Origin: Dichetophora obliterata
Taxonomy: Eukaryota; Arthropoda; Insecta; Diptera; Sciomyzidae
NCBI GenBank assembly: GCA_963920525.1
Contig: OY986439.1
Location: 44,441,193-44,505,192, forward strand
Length of the DNA: 64,000 bases
Direction of reading: 5' to 3'
The position numbers were made by a program, and so were the translations under genes. The notes below the pieces were generated by a model. It searched no databases. It worked only from the letters and a program-made list of their open reading frames with translations, and was not told the DNA's origin. This document shows positions 11,237-22,300 of the stretch, one piece after another (the first letter of the stretch is position 1; every line of letters starts with the position of its first letter).

Positions 11237-11818
11237 AAGAATTGTTAATTTCAGTTAAAAGTACCAAGTATTCAGATTTAGCCTGTTCTTTAGACATGTT
11301 TTTAAGATTTTGCATAAAACAACGAATTTTATCTTCTAGAGTTAAGGGATCAGGAGCACAAATTAATTTAGCGAGTTTTAAGAATTCTTCAATAATTGGA
11401 GGTTTCTTCGATTTGGGAGCAGACTGAAAACTAGTTGATGATGGGAACAAACTAGCAAAAGTCTTACTGGGAGAGATTAATGAAGTGTTATTTAAAGCAA
11501 CTGCAACATTAGATCGTGCTGTAATTTTTTTTTTCTTGCATTTCTGTAATTTTTAATTTTTTAGCAGCTAAATAGTCTTTATAAGCTGTACAACCTCTCC
11601 AGTTAGCAGGGTGACCAGTCTGTTGACAGTTGATACAAAAAGCTAAAACGCTAGAATCTTTAGGCAAAGGGCAGCTGCCTGGTTCATGTTCATTATTGCA
11701 TTTAACACAGCTGAACTTTCTGTTGCAGTTGCGAGAGATGTGCCCCCAGCGTTGGCACCGTTTGCACTGGATTTCTTTATCTTTTACTTTTGGAGTTTCC
11801 CAATGAATTGACAATAGG
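11226..11818 (-). pseudogene. LINE ORF1 C-terminal part (CCHC knuckles), truncated and frameshifted
   Basis: The remaining frame starts at the truncation point with HWETPKVKDKEIQC. It carries three CCHC-type knuckles: CKRCQRWGHISRNC, CVKCNNEHEPGSC and CINCQQTGHPANWRGC. These bind RNA in Jockey-type ORF1 proteins. A run of ten A residues (forward T-run at 11525-11534) puts the frame off by one; the C-terminal 74 codons (11450-11226) continue in the other frame and end in NSYGS-stop, overlapping ORF2. One A fewer would restore continuity, so this is a slippage mutation, a sequencing error or, less likely, a programmed shift. Confidence 0.8.
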
Positions 11819-11829
11819 TAGGAAGGTAA

Positions 11830-12710
11830 GCAACTACCGGATCAATATACTGTTACCTTTGGAATTTGAGTACAGGCGACGGGGAAACCTAAATAGTCTG
11901 AGTTGTGTCCACTGAGATTGAGGAACCTGATAATATGATGACATGCCAATGTAGTTGCCGCCTTAGTCTTCGTGTCAAGGAGTGATGACCCTTGATACGA
12001 TGTGGATGATTATTGCGGCTAAAAAAGTAATGGGTTATATTATTGGTATTGAATACTGAGATAGCCCAAGGTTATTAAAATAACCAAGTCATGTATAAAT
12101 TCAAGTAGCTGAAAGTGCCGCGGTCATGAATTGCGTCAATCTGAAGACAATAGAAAGGGGTTCTGTTGCATGTTGTTGGGGGAACCTTTCAAAGTGGTCT
12201 TTCTTGAATTCCGAAGGGGCGTTGGCCGACGCTTCATATTTGTCCCAAGCTTTGGAGCACCGTTGAATTAAGCCTTCGCAGCAGGGGTTAACGTTAAAAA
12301 CATAGTGGCTTTCTGTCTCTGGAGAGGAAAGACTATGTAGTGGCAGCTTCACTATTTAATGTGAGGTGAAATTCGGCATTTTCATAAAACATTATAGAGC
12401 TTTTTACAAAGTATTAATTTAGCTCCCCATAACTTTTACAAATACTAATATATCGCAGACACTCGTCACTTTATTGTGTCCGAATATAGTCGCTCGTTTT
12501 TGAACACTTTATTAACAATATACAGATTTACCACTGTTCTATTTCCGGTGACTATACAGGTACTTGTTATTGTAAGTATGTTTCGAGTATATTATAGTTG
12601 GCACTCAGTCCAGTTTCTATATATATCCAGGCATGTTCTGCATTCCAATTCCGAGTGAAAGTGTTCTATATATAATTTTTTTCGTAAATACTATTGATTA
12701 TATTAATATA
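11830..12710. other. Old repeat continuing right of the LINE, then AT-rich DNA
   Basis: The part near 12050-12126 matches 7545-7615 in direct orientation. CTGTCTCTGGAGAGGAAA occurs at about 12317 and at about 7012. I see no supported gene. Confidence 0.4.
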
Positions 12711-14482
12711 CTAGCTGATATACCCGGTGTTACTCGAGAGTCACTTATATAAACATTTTAACATACCCTTCTCGATTAAATGTTTTTTAAAATCGGGAAT
12801 ATTGAAAAACATGTTGAATTTCATTTGAATTTTATTTTATTTAATTTTATTTATCTACCGTTAGAAAGATAATTGAACGAACATTAATCCAAAAAAGTTT
12901 AGGAAAATTTTTGTTGTTGGTGGTTCCATCTCTTGCGGTGAGCTAATTGAATTCAAAGGGGTACGAAAAACATATTTTAAAAATTAAAAAGAATTTTTAT
13001 ATTTACTTAATCTTAAAGCAAGCACAATTACCTTTTCAACAAAACAAAAATTATGGTGGGACTCAATGCGTCCTTGAGATATGGACATTTTAACGTCTAA
13101 ACAAAGATTAATATTAAAAAACATATTGAACTTTTTAACAAAAAAAATTTTAATGAAATATATTAAAAACAGCGGAGTTATTGGCATTAAAAGTAAAAAC
13201 TTTGATTTTCATATAATTTTTTTCTCATTATTAGCTATCAATGTTTTATGAAAATTCGTTGTGCTAATAATGATTGTACCTACTAAAATTTCTATTAGCT
13301 GCGTTTTTTCATTGGAGATCAGGATCATATAATCGCATTTGCAAGCAAAGCAAAAACAACAAGTGAGCTAGACATTTAAATTGATCCAATTCTATGTTTT
13401 TAAGTGTTAATGACGCTAGATGACGCTGCGACTGAAAAAACTGGCAGTACTGCATTATTTTACTTTTTAAAAGTTTGGTAGCAATAGCATTTACGCAAAA
13501 TATTTCGTAGATCAAAAAAAAAAGGTAGATCCACTATAAAGAAGATTTTATATAATCCAAAATAATGGTAATTACTTCAGACACACAACTGCATTCTTAG
13601 AGATAAATGGGGACGTTCAAACTGTATAGAGAATTCTAACACAAAACTAAGTTTTATTAATAGTCTGGTATGAAAAAATAGATTTTTAGCCATAACTTTT
13701 GATTGGAAAGAGATATTGGGGTAATTTTTTGTAAAAAATATAAAAACAACATTTTGGAAAAAATAAATTTCGCGAAAAAAATCAAAATCAAAAAAACCCT
13801 TGTTGTTTTGATGACAAAAACAGTAAAATAATTTTTGCGCTTAGCTGGAAGAATTTTTGCAAATAAATGCTATGTCATATGAAAGGTAGTCAGATTTGCT
13901 GTTTTTAATTGATTTCATTTTTACAACAACAACAATTTTTGAGTCGTTTTTTGAGTAAAAAGTCAATATTTTTGACCTTTTTTGGCATACTCATAAAACA
14001 TATATACACTGACTTAACGGTACAGTTCAACCTATTTTTGTGAAGTGATTTTATTGAACTTTTGAACAAAAAAAATTTGAATGAAAATATTAATGAACAG
14101 CGGAGATATTTGCATCGAAAGACCAAACTTTGATTTTCATGTCGTTTATTTCTCATTCTTAGGTAACGATGTTTTATGGAAAAGTCATTGTACTGAAAAT
14201 TTCTCCGATTTTAAAGATATGTGAGTATTTTTGATGTCAAAATAACAAAAAATTTTTAAAATTAAATATACGAAAATCTCCTGTGTAAAAAGTTTTATAA
14301 TAACAAAATTACCGTTAGTTGAAAAATTTCAGAGGGGGCGTGGCAAAAACTAAGTATGTAACATTTTAAGTTGGGATGCACTTAATATGTATACCTAGTT
14401 TGAGCAAAATCCGTTGAGCCGTTTAGATTTGTATAAAGGTCAAACAAACAAACAAACAGAAAATGAGTTTTATTACTATAGA
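12711..14482 (-). mobile_element. Helitron-like non-autonomous element (minus orientation)
   Basis: On the minus strand the element starts TCTATAGTAATAAAACTC, with GTTTGTTTGTTTGTTTG soon after, and ends GGTATATCAGCTAG. The host bases are A before TC and T after CTAG, the insertion pattern of Helitrons (between A and T, no TSD). The subterminal phrase 'AACGGCTCAACGGATTTTG' is typical of fly Helitron-type repeats. There is no Rep/helicase ORF. Interior ORFs under 90 codons look like chance frames. Confidence 0.72.
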
Positions 14483-15162
14483 TTAAATAAAATACCAAAC
14501 GCAAAAAGTAATGTGTAGAACACCAAATATCGAATTTAATTATGATTTATTTTCACTTCCACTCGGAAGTGGAATGCAGAATATTCCTGATCATCTACGT
14601 AATTGACACAATATAGCTATGCATTTTTTTCCTCGGGTTCCGTTTGCATTCGGCTTAGTATCAATATGCGATTAATTTTTTTCATAAACTTCGCAGTTTG
14701 CCGTTACTACTCTTAGCTTTTACAAATAAAATTTAGTCTGATTGGAATTTTTATGCCTGAGTAGTTTGGTACGGCCACAAATTGTTTCTCGGGAACGATT
14801 CTCGTTTCAAGATTGATACATATAGCATGCCCCTTACCCCTAAATCAGTGCACCATAAAGCTTTTAGCAAGGTTCTGAACATTTGAAATACATATGAATG
14901 ATGTTCTTCATTTATATGTGCCACTAAAAAGAGAAAATTCGGCAATTTAATATTCCTTGGTACGACAAGAGAGGCTTCTTCATCCACCCATAAAAGGTGT
15001 AAGAAAACTAATCTGTCAGAAGACAAAAAAAATTCTTCTTCGTAAAGGATAATTTGCATTTCTTCTGAATTTTCTTAAAAAAAAATACCTTTTTAATATA
15101 GAAAGTAACATTAAATCAAATTTTTAATCCTTTTGGGTTTTCATCAACTCAAAACGAAATAA
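14483..15162. other. No gene recognised
   Basis: AT-rich. The minus ORF of 102 codons at 14751-15059 matches nothing I recognise and has no supporting context. Confidence 0.45.
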
Positions 15163-15535
15163 ATGGAATATCAAGGTAAATCGCCAGCCCTTAATCAGGA
15201 TATCTGTGAACTCTTTGCAGATTTCTTTGGATCTATTTTCGATGTCTTTAGCACGACGAATAACAGATACGATTTTTCAAGTATACTGAGTTCAGTTAGT
15301 ATCGGCTATATAACTATTTCTGATGACGAAGTTTTAAACGCGATTAAAGATTTAGCTTGTAATAAAGGTGCTGGCTATGATTTTTTTACCCCTATATTTC
15401 TAAAAAATTTTGTATTTTCTCTTTTTAAATGCCTAATTTTAATATTTAAGAAATCAATATAATCATGATTTATCTAAATGACTGGAAAATATCATTTATT
15501 TCGCCCGTTCACAAATCTGGTCAGGAGGACTTGTT
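15163..15535 (+). pseudogene. Jockey-like RT fragment, part 1 of a split gene
   Basis: Reads ELFADFFGSIF, then DDEVLNAIKDLACNKGAGYD and FLKNF, and after a frameshift near 15455 LNDWKISFISPVHKSGQED. These are the linker and RT blocks 1-2 of a Jockey-type ORF2. The reading stops at about 15535 where a repeat enters, and resumes at 16146-16242 and again at 22301-22505. Confidence 0.75.
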
Positions 15536-16139
15536 ACTACCCTTTAGGAAACAAAGCGCTTCGAAACCACTTTCAAAGCATTTTATAAGACCACAATAGC
15601 GCTTTGTTCTCGCTTACTTTAACATTGTCATGTCATTGGAAAGAAGACCTGTGTTCTCCCTATGGAAAGTGATTCAAAAAGCGCATTGCTCTCCCTTCGG
15701 AAAGAGCGTCTTCTTCGTTCGCACCTACTTGCGCTACTTAATTTTTGATGGCGTATATTTTTGCCCCAACTTATCTTTTTCATATATGTTTTGAATATAC
15801 AGACAACTTTCCACTCATTTTATTAGCTCTTTTATGAAAACATTACATTTTATTAGTTTATAAACGATTTAACCTTATATTTTTCACAATTTTGCTGCAA
15901 AACTTTTCCGAGAATTAAACTTTTTGCGTTTACTAGTGACGAGTAATGATGAGAAAAGTACAAGTGTTGTTAGTGATGCGAGTACGAGTAGTCAGCAGAG
16001 TAGATAACGGAAAAGTACGAAGCATCTCGAAAACAAACAGTTTTTGCAGCTCAGTTCGCAGCGCGAGCAAAGCACTTTTTTAACGCACTTTTCATAGGCA
16101 GGGTGAAGCCCTTTTTCTTGCTTTTCAATAAAGCACTTT
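15536..16139. repeat. Unclassified insertion with AAGCGCTT-like repeats
   Basis: This block separates two adjacent parts of the same RT gene, so it is an insertion. It holds several copies of AAAGCGCTT/AAGCACTTT in both orientations and weak inverted ends (AAAGCGCTTCGAAACC versus AAAGTGCTTTATTGAAA). No TSD is certain and no ORF is seen. Confidence 0.5.
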
Positions 16140-16145
16140 AAAATT

Positions 16146-16242
16146 TCCGATAGAGTAATTACAGGCTCATTGTCAAACTTTCAGCAATACCTAAACTACT
16201 TGATAAGATTAACAAACGACATTTTACGAATTTAAAAATATT
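16146..16242 (+). pseudogene. Jockey-like RT fragment, part 2
   Basis: Reads SNYRLIVKLSAIPKLLDKIN then KRHFTNLK, i.e. the YRPI block and the following helix. It directly continues part 1 once the 15536-16139 insertion is removed. It ends where the Harbinger element begins. Confidence 0.75.
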
Positions 16243-17420
16243 CACCCTTATTCTTGAACCCGCGTCGAGTAAATGTCGTCGTCGAGAGCTCACTTTTACC
16301 AATGAATCGCCGTCGAACATTATTTTGATGATAAGATTCACTTCCGACATTAGAATTGCACCCTATTATTGAAGACACGCGACTAAACTGCATTATCGGT
16401 GCTCTCAATTCTCTAAGGCTTGTGATGTGTACGTCAAAAAATTTAACATCAGACGAATACACATCAAATTATAAACAAATAAAATTTAAAGAAATTTCAA
16501 TTTGTTCTTTTAGTGCAGCAGCATATCGTTGCATCCTAAAGTATTCATACATTCACTGGAAGGTACCAGATGCAAAATTAAATTTTCGTTTAAGGCTACA
16601 TCTAAATAAACATCTTTGTATCCCTAGCATTCAGCATGGATTCAGTGGCTCACTATTTTGAAGAAGAGAACTGGCAAAACCTGCGCGATGAGCGAAGACT
16701 TCTTCGATATAAAATAAAAAATTGTTTTGAGTTAGATAACACAAGGTGAGTTTAAAGCAATCAAACTCCAACTTGCCGAATGTTTGGCTTAGAATTTCAG
16801 CCCAGCTAGCAAGCTTACCAATTTATTAACTCAAAAATTGAGCGGCTTAAGAGGTAAGCATCATAAACATGTGTCGTGGGTATACCTGTAGGGTCTAACA
16901 TACGTGTTTGAATGCGTTTGCTCGCTGTGATTCAAAATAACGAACTGATTACTCGTAAATTGCTTAATGCTTAGCAAATACGAACTCTGAAAGTAATTGA
17001 ATTGTATCTGAGAACGCGAAATGCACTTATATTTTTTAGTTTTGGAAAGTGATTCCAAAATTTTATTTTTTATTTTTTAGTTTTAAAAAAAAAATTCAGA
17101 TATAATAAAGAAGCGGTTAGATATGTTTTAAATATTTTGGAAGCTAAAATAAGAAATCATGCGAGACAAGGCGCATTACTTCCAATAGACAAACTCGCTG
17201 CCACTTTGCGATTTTTAGCTGAAGGAATCTATAAGCATGGAGTTGACAAGGACTATAATGTGAATATAGCTCAGCCAACGTTTTCAAAAATTCTAACAAA
17301 TGTGTAAGATAATCTGGAAGTAGCTTTGTGAACTACGTGGATAAATTTAAATATGAACGACAGCCCTAAAATTGCAGCAAAAAGATATTTTTACAACAAA
17401 AGTGGAGTTCAGGAAATAAT

Positions 17421-17998
17421 CAGCCCTATTCCAGAATCCGTCGTAATGAGTTTCCGAACGTAAAGCTACGCTACGAATACGACAAATTTGCTAATCCAAA
17501 ATCCGAACAAAACTTCCCCTTTTCGAACTTACTTTCGGGAGTTCGAAAACAACTGGGCCCGAATTACAGTATCCGAGATCGATCAAAAGATTTCTCACAT
17601 AGAGAATCTATGAAAATTCGTCGAAGAATATGGCGAGGTTCCATCAACCCTTTGGAAATGGATTATGAAACGTAGGAAATGCTCTAAATAAATTTCAACT
17701 AACATATTCACAGGTTTAAATAAAAATAATTTAACTTTATTAACCAAAAATTAATTATAAGTTTTATTTTACGACCTAATTCTATAAAATTTAATTGTTT
17801 TCTTTTATCGTAAATAAATCCGTCGAGGCAAGGCTTTCGTGAAAAATCCGAAAAACAGCTGTCAAAAGTTCATACGTTCGGAATGTGTAGTTGCAATGCT
17901 ACGAATGTAAGAATGTTAAAATTCGATTCGGATTGTAGAATACTTCATTACGAATCCGAATGAAAATTTACGCTACGACGGATTCTGGAATAGGGCTG
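17421..17998. mobile_element. CAGCCCTATTCC-ended MITE inside the Harbinger transposase
   Basis: The ends are CAGCCCTATTCCAGAATCCG and its complement. AATAAT flanks both sides (17415-17420 and 17999-18004). Removing the element and one AATAAT restores a continuous transposase reading across SGVQEI and MAVDGTHV, which proves the insertion. At 17552 it contains GGGCCCGAATTACAGTATCC, close to the ends of the 111-bp family at 60560 and 61279. Confidence 0.85.
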
Positions 17999-18140
17999 AA
18001 TAATGGCTGTTGACGGCACACATGTCAAAATAGTTACTCAAAATAGCGATAGGCACCTTTTCTATAACAGAAAAGGTTTTCACAGCTTAAATGTTATGCT
18101 TGTAAGTATTCAAAATGTTAAATATACGAGTTACTGTACC

Positions 18141-18245
18141 CGTTTATCTTTATCTCTATCTTTATCTTTATCTCTATATTTATCTCTATTTTTATCTTTA
18201 TCTCTAACTTTGTCTTTATCTTTAACTTGAACTTTATCTCTGTAT
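18141..18245 (+). repeat. TTTATC/TCTATC microsatellite
   Basis: About 100 bp of TTTATCTTTATCTCTATC-type repeats in the presumed transposase intron. Confidence 0.8.
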
Positions 18246-18979
18246 ATATCTACAGATTTACCTCTTTATTTGCGGAAGTTATCACTATATTAACCTGTAG
18301 CATAAAATTCTTATATTTTTAGATTTGCGATAACGAGCATCGCATTAAATTTGTATCCGCCATTTATCCTGGAAGTTGCCTGGAAGTTGACACGTATAGA
18401 ATTTATCTTCGGCAAAGCAGTTTTTTTCAAGACAATATGAAGGACGAGACTTCTCCCGATTGTTAGGAGATGCCGGGTATTCGCTACAACCTTGGCTTTT
18501 GACTCCCGTGAGAAGTCCAAGTGCTGGAAGCAGAGAAAGCAGGTTTAATACCGCACATTCGAAAGCCAGAAACATTATAGAGCGAACATTGCTTTCGATG
18601 CCTTGTAAACGAGCGAGGTCTGACTACCAACCCGAAAAGTCACATAGTGAACTTATGCTGTGCTCTTCACAACATCAGAATACAATATGAGTTAGTAAAG
18701 GAAAGCAATATTAAAAATTTGCGTAATGTGATCTACACATTTGACAGCAGTGATGAATTAATTGATATAAGAGCCTCTAATGAAGCTTTTTTAGCTAGAA
18801 ACCAGATATTGGACTTATTTTAGATTTTTAAATCAAAACACCAGCTGAAATTGTTAAGGAAATTTTAATTTCTGTGTTTGTTTTTTATTGCATTAAACAA
18901 TTTTGTAAACATTTTATTTATTCTCTTTATTTGAACTATTTTCTATTTCGAAATGATGACGCTTGAGTTCAACATTTAG

Positions 18980-19444
18980 TTATTGAAGAAGATCTAATTT
19001 TTGTTTTTTTATAAATAAGATTTCCTTCAGTGTACTATTGATTTCATTCAAAATTTTATTGGTCTCCTTCTTTTCGATTAAGCCCGTGGTTTTTGCCAAG
19101 TTATTTTGTTCATAATAATGCTTTTGAATTTTAATTTGTTCTTCCAATGTTGAATTTTGTTTCCTCTTTTTGGGTCTTAAGACTCTATTATCGGATTCTG
19201 TATTATTAGATTCTTCTATTATAATAATGTTTTCCGTATTATTCGTATTTTCATCAACTAATATATTATTTATGATATTTTCCGTTGCTTGTTCTGAAAA
19301 ACCAAACGTTTGACAATTTGTTAAGCCATCCACTGATTTATTCAAAGTTAGCAAAGAGAAAACTGCTTCTTCGAGGTCGCTGAATGGAGCAATATTATTT
19401 TTACCTCCTCCAGTACCTTCTATTTGTCTTTTATTGGTGACAAG
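18980..19444 (-). pseudogene. Harbinger Myb/SANT-like accessory protein, C-terminal part
   Basis: The minus strand encodes KRQIEGTGGG, FSDLEEAVFSLL, GLTNCQTFGF, a basic VLRPKKRKQN cluster and a leucine-rich C-terminus ending QKLDLLQ. This is the layout of the Myb-like DNA-binding partner of PIF/Harbinger transposases. The apparent first residues (MCPYM) come from the end of the element inserted at 19445, so the true upstream part continues beyond 20175. The presumed first exon is at 21860-21680. Confidence 0.75.
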
Positions 19445-20167
19445 CATATATGGGCACACTGCAGTAAATATTTACTGCATTACTAGAAGCAGTAATCAGT
19501 AAACTTTTACTGATAATGAAATTCAATTTGCATTACCAGTAAATTTTTACTGATTACTGAAAAAAATTGCAGTAAAAATAAATTTTTACTGCTTACTGAA
19601 TAAAATTGCAAAAATAAATTTTTACTGCAATATTTTCAGTAATCAGTAAAAATTTATTTTTACTGCAATTTTTTTTAGTAATGCAGTAAAAATTAATTTT
19701 TACTGATTACTGAACAAAATTGCAAAAATAAATTTTTACTGCAATTTTTTCAGCAATCAGTAAAAATTTATTTTTACTGCAATTTTTTTCAGTAATCAGT
19801 AAAAATTTATTTTTACTGCAATTTTTTTCAGTAATCAGTAAAAATTTATTTTTACTGCAAATTTTTTCAGTAATCAGTAAAAATTTACTGGTAATGCAAA
19901 TTAAATTTCATTATCAGTAAAAATTTATTTTTACTGCAATTTTTTCCAGTAATCAGTAAAAATTTACTGGAAATGCAAATTGAATTTCATTGTCAGTAAA
20001 AATTTATTTGTACTGCAATTTTTTCCCAGTAATCAGTAAAAATTTATTTTTACTGCAATTTTTTCAGTAATCAGTAAAATTTTACTGGTAATGCAAATTG
20101 AATTTCATTATCAGTAAAAATTTATTTTTACTGCAATTTTACTGGTACTGCAAAGTGCCCATCTATG
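19445..20167. mobile_element. Palindromic element with CATAKATGGGCA ends and CAGTAA repeats
   Basis: The ends are CATATATGGGCAC and GTGCCCATCTATG. The 8-bp TSD GTGACAAG is perfect (19437-19444, 20168-20175). The interior is about 700 bp of alternating CAGTAATCAGTAAAAATTTA and TTTTTACTGCAATTTTTT units, which can fold on themselves many ways. It interrupts the Harbinger Myb-like gene. Same ends as 3081-3307 but a different interior sequence. Confidence 0.82.
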
Positions 20168-20462
20168 GTGACAAGTTTCTTCTTGCACTATAGTTTGTAA
20201 TCCCTCCAAACCTTTCAAATAGAAAGTTTATTAGCGTTTAAAGTTTAAGGGTTTTTAGTGAATTATTTTAACATAATTTTAAAGCTTTAAAAAAATTAAA
20301 AATACCTCTCTTCATGAAAAAAACCTTCTTAACGGGATCAAATTGGAAAGAGTATGTTGATATGGATGTGTTTAAAATCAGTTACAAAAACCGTGTAAAA
20401 CCGTGTACATCACAACGTATGAGTAACATTTAATTAATTTTTCAATGCATGTGTGTCTTACC

Positions 20463-21190
20463 CAGTGTTGCCAGATTTTGAGAGAGATCATTCCCGTTTA
20501 GTTCATGCATTTCATTAAGTTTTCCCATTCTTCCCTTAACATTTTCCAGTTTTTTCCCTTTTTAAAGTATATTAAATAAAAATTACCAACTTTTTATTTC
20601 TTGCTTCAGTGTTTTATTTAAATTTTTGGAAACATTTCACTTGTATCTGCAAATTTCATATTTAAAACATGATGCCAAAAATTTTTTTAAATTAATGAGG
20701 AATATAAGAATGTAATGGAATTAATAAAGAATACGTTTTGTTTTTCAAATCGATATTATTAACAATTGCGAAAAGTCTAAATGCTCCACCTTCGTGCCAG
20801 AAATTAAATCTTTTAAAAGCTCTTTGCCTTACTTACTTATTTTCCATAGTTTGCCAAGCGAATAAATCAAATTACGCTAAACAGAGAAAGAGTTACATTT
20901 GAGTTTACAGCTAATGACAATACAAATAAATTAAAATGAAATATACAGGCTTATTTAAATAGTTATAAAATTCAATTAAAACACAAGATTACTCGGATAG
21001 TTTTAAAATGTATTCAAATAAAAAATGTTACACAAATTCATAACATAATTAGTTGAATTTTTGACAATATTACTCTTTTGCTCAAAAACGCGCCCAACCT
21101 CATTTTCCCCATTCTTGAGACTGTTATTCCCTTTTTCCCTTGTTGGTTGAAAATTCCCAAAAACGGGGGAAATTTCCTTTTCTGGCAACA
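20463..21190. mobile_element. Non-autonomous hAT element (CAGTGTTGCCAGA ends)
   Basis: The left end is CAGTGTTGCCAGA and the right end is TCTGGCAACACTA. Flanking 8-mers GTCTTACC (20455-20462) and GTCTTACT (21191-21198) differ at one base. Both features are classical for hAT. No transposase is seen; the 62-codon minus ORF at 21003-21191 is not convincing. Confidence 0.78.
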
Positions 21191-21199
21191 CTAGTCTTA

Positions 21200-21323
21200 C
21201 TGCATCTTATAACGAAACGAAGGCTAAACCTCGTCAAAGAAACGAGCAACAATTTTTTTTGATACGCAAAAATATATTGCTTACCGTATATCGCACCACG
21301 TTTTGTTATACAAAAAGATGCAG
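21200..21323. mobile_element. 124-bp TTA-flanked MITE
   Basis: The ends are CTGCATCTTATAACGAAACG and CGTTTTGTTATACAAAAAGATGCAG in inverted relation. TTA lies on both sides (21197-21199, 21324-21326). A related, decayed copy is at 57495-57590 (TATAACGAAACGAAGGCTGA). Confidence 0.72.
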
Positions 21324-21679
21324 TTAATCTCGAGGTTAATTGACCAATGTTTTTTAATCTTTAGGTATTTTTTTAGTGCAAGCTAATATTCACTCGCTTA
21401 ATATTCACTTTATTATTTTGGGTTTCTTTTGACTTAAATCGACAAAATGTTAAAAAGTAAATTCTCAGTACTCCTATTGTAATATCTGAGTTTGAGATCG
21501 AGGTGCAAATTGGCCCTATATTGAAAATAAACTTGGCCAGATTTTAAAGTTTCGTAAACCCAACCGGCCGATGAAGGTACTTTGGCTATGGTATATTAAC
21601 CAGTGATAAGCTTGCACCAAAAAGCAACTTAAGATATATTAGTGATAAAAACTCAATTTTTACCTTTTTCCATCCTGCC

Positions 21680-21860
21680 ATGTCTCTTGTAGGTGGCCCA
21701 CATGCATTAAGTTTCTCCACGAGGTCCTGCCAAAAGCCATTCTATTCCGCGATTGGCCTTTGTATTGAACCTCGAGCGATATCTTCTTTGGACATCATTT
21801 CGTCCACCAACAGTTCGAACTGTGCTCTCGTTGGCTGCTTCTTGGACCTACATAATTATG
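21680..21860 (-). pseudogene. Harbinger Myb/SANT-like accessory protein, first exon
   Basis: The minus strand reads KKQPTRAQFELLVDEMMSKE near the start, then WQDLVEKLNACGPPTRDMAG. This is the Trp/Leu-rich Myb-like helix set ending GPPxRDMxGWKK. A GTAAAA donor follows GWKK at about 21665. One in-frame stop follows RPIAE. It belongs with 19444-18980; the space between them is filled by later insertions. Confidence 0.68.
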
Positions 21861-22006
21861 ATTAGTTATTTACGCTTTAATGTAAAATTATTTGTAAAAT
21901 TGTACTTACATGATGATTTTTCTTTTGTATTTATAAAAATCCGCTACACAATATTTGACGTTCAAAACTTTAAATATTTGCTCGACAACGTTTGTTCAAT
22001 AATTTA

Positions 22007-22179
22007 GGCTGTGTGCGAATTGATCTAAATGCGACCTAAACTAAATTGGGTCGATAAGGCAATGCTTCCTTAATAATTTAGGAAATTATCGAGCTACCTA
22101 AATGCTTCCTAAATAAGGAAGCACTGCTTTATCGACACTATTTAGTTTAGGTAGCATTTAGATCAATTCGCACACAGCC
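22007..22179. mobile_element. 173-bp TTA-flanked MITE, long inverted repeat
   Basis: The ends are GGCTGTGTGCGAATTGATCT and its complement, with the match extending about 45 bp. TTA lies on each side (22004-22006, 22180-22182). Nearly the whole element can form a hairpin. No coding. Confidence 0.85.
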
Positions 22180-22300
22180 TTAGTTAACGATCACTGCCGA
22201 TAAAACAGTTCACTCGACGTCGAAATTGAAAGTTTCAAGAATAAAACAATTTTGTTTCGATATCGTTTTGGGAGCGAGCGCGGGTTCAAGAATAAGGGTG

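Larger units (their letters stand above)
7875..11818 (-). mobile_element. 5'-truncated Jockey-like non-LTR retrotransposon
   Basis: The copy is flanked by identical 11-bp TSDs TAGGAAGGTAA (7864-7874 and 11819-11829). On the minus strand it runs from the middle of ORF1, through ORF2, to a 3' UTR of about 640 bp. The 3' end has AATAAA followed by TTTAC repeats rather than a pure poly(A) tail. It is 5'-truncated inside ORF1, just upstream of the zinc knuckles. No RNase H domain follows the RT, which favours the Jockey clade. A diverged piece of the same 3' region occurs at about 55306-56420. Confidence 0.88.
16636..18823 (+). pseudogene. PIF/Harbinger DDE transposase, broken
   Basis: Exon 1 (16636-16745) starts MDSVAHYFEEENW and ends at a GTGAGT donor. 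Exon 2 starts at 17100 after TTCAG, with YNKEAVRYVLNILEAKIRNH and LAATLRFLAEGIYKHG, the helix-turn-helix region. It has in-frame TAA (17305-17307) and TGA (17329-17331). A 578-bp MITE then interrupts it; reading resumes at AVDGTHVKIV, which holds the first catalytic aspartate. A GTAAGT intron near 18101 encloses a TTTATC microsatellite. The next exon has ICDNEHRIKFVSAIYPGS, a frameshift beside a duplicated CCTGGAAGTTG, then [19 protein letters not shown] (second aspartate) and ARNIIERT (glutamate). It ends ARNQILDLF-stop at 18821-18823. It cannot make active enzyme. Confidence 0.85.
16243..22300. mobile_element. Decayed PIF/Harbinger element carrying five later insertions
   Basis: The ends are CACCCTTATTCTTGAACCCG (from 16243) and its complement (to 22300). 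A diverged second copy of the end sequence lies at 16355. Inside are a plus-strand DDE transposase pseudogene (16636-18823) and a minus-strand Myb-like accessory gene (21860-18980), the standard two-gene, tail-to-tail plan of PIF/Harbinger. The element splits a Jockey-like RT gene whose frame resumes after 22300. A 3-bp TSD is not clear; the flanks TTTAAAAATATT and GTTAAAAAAATAT are similar. Later insertions: 17421-17998, 19445-20167, 20463-21190, 21200-21323 and 22007-22179. Confidence 0.72.
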
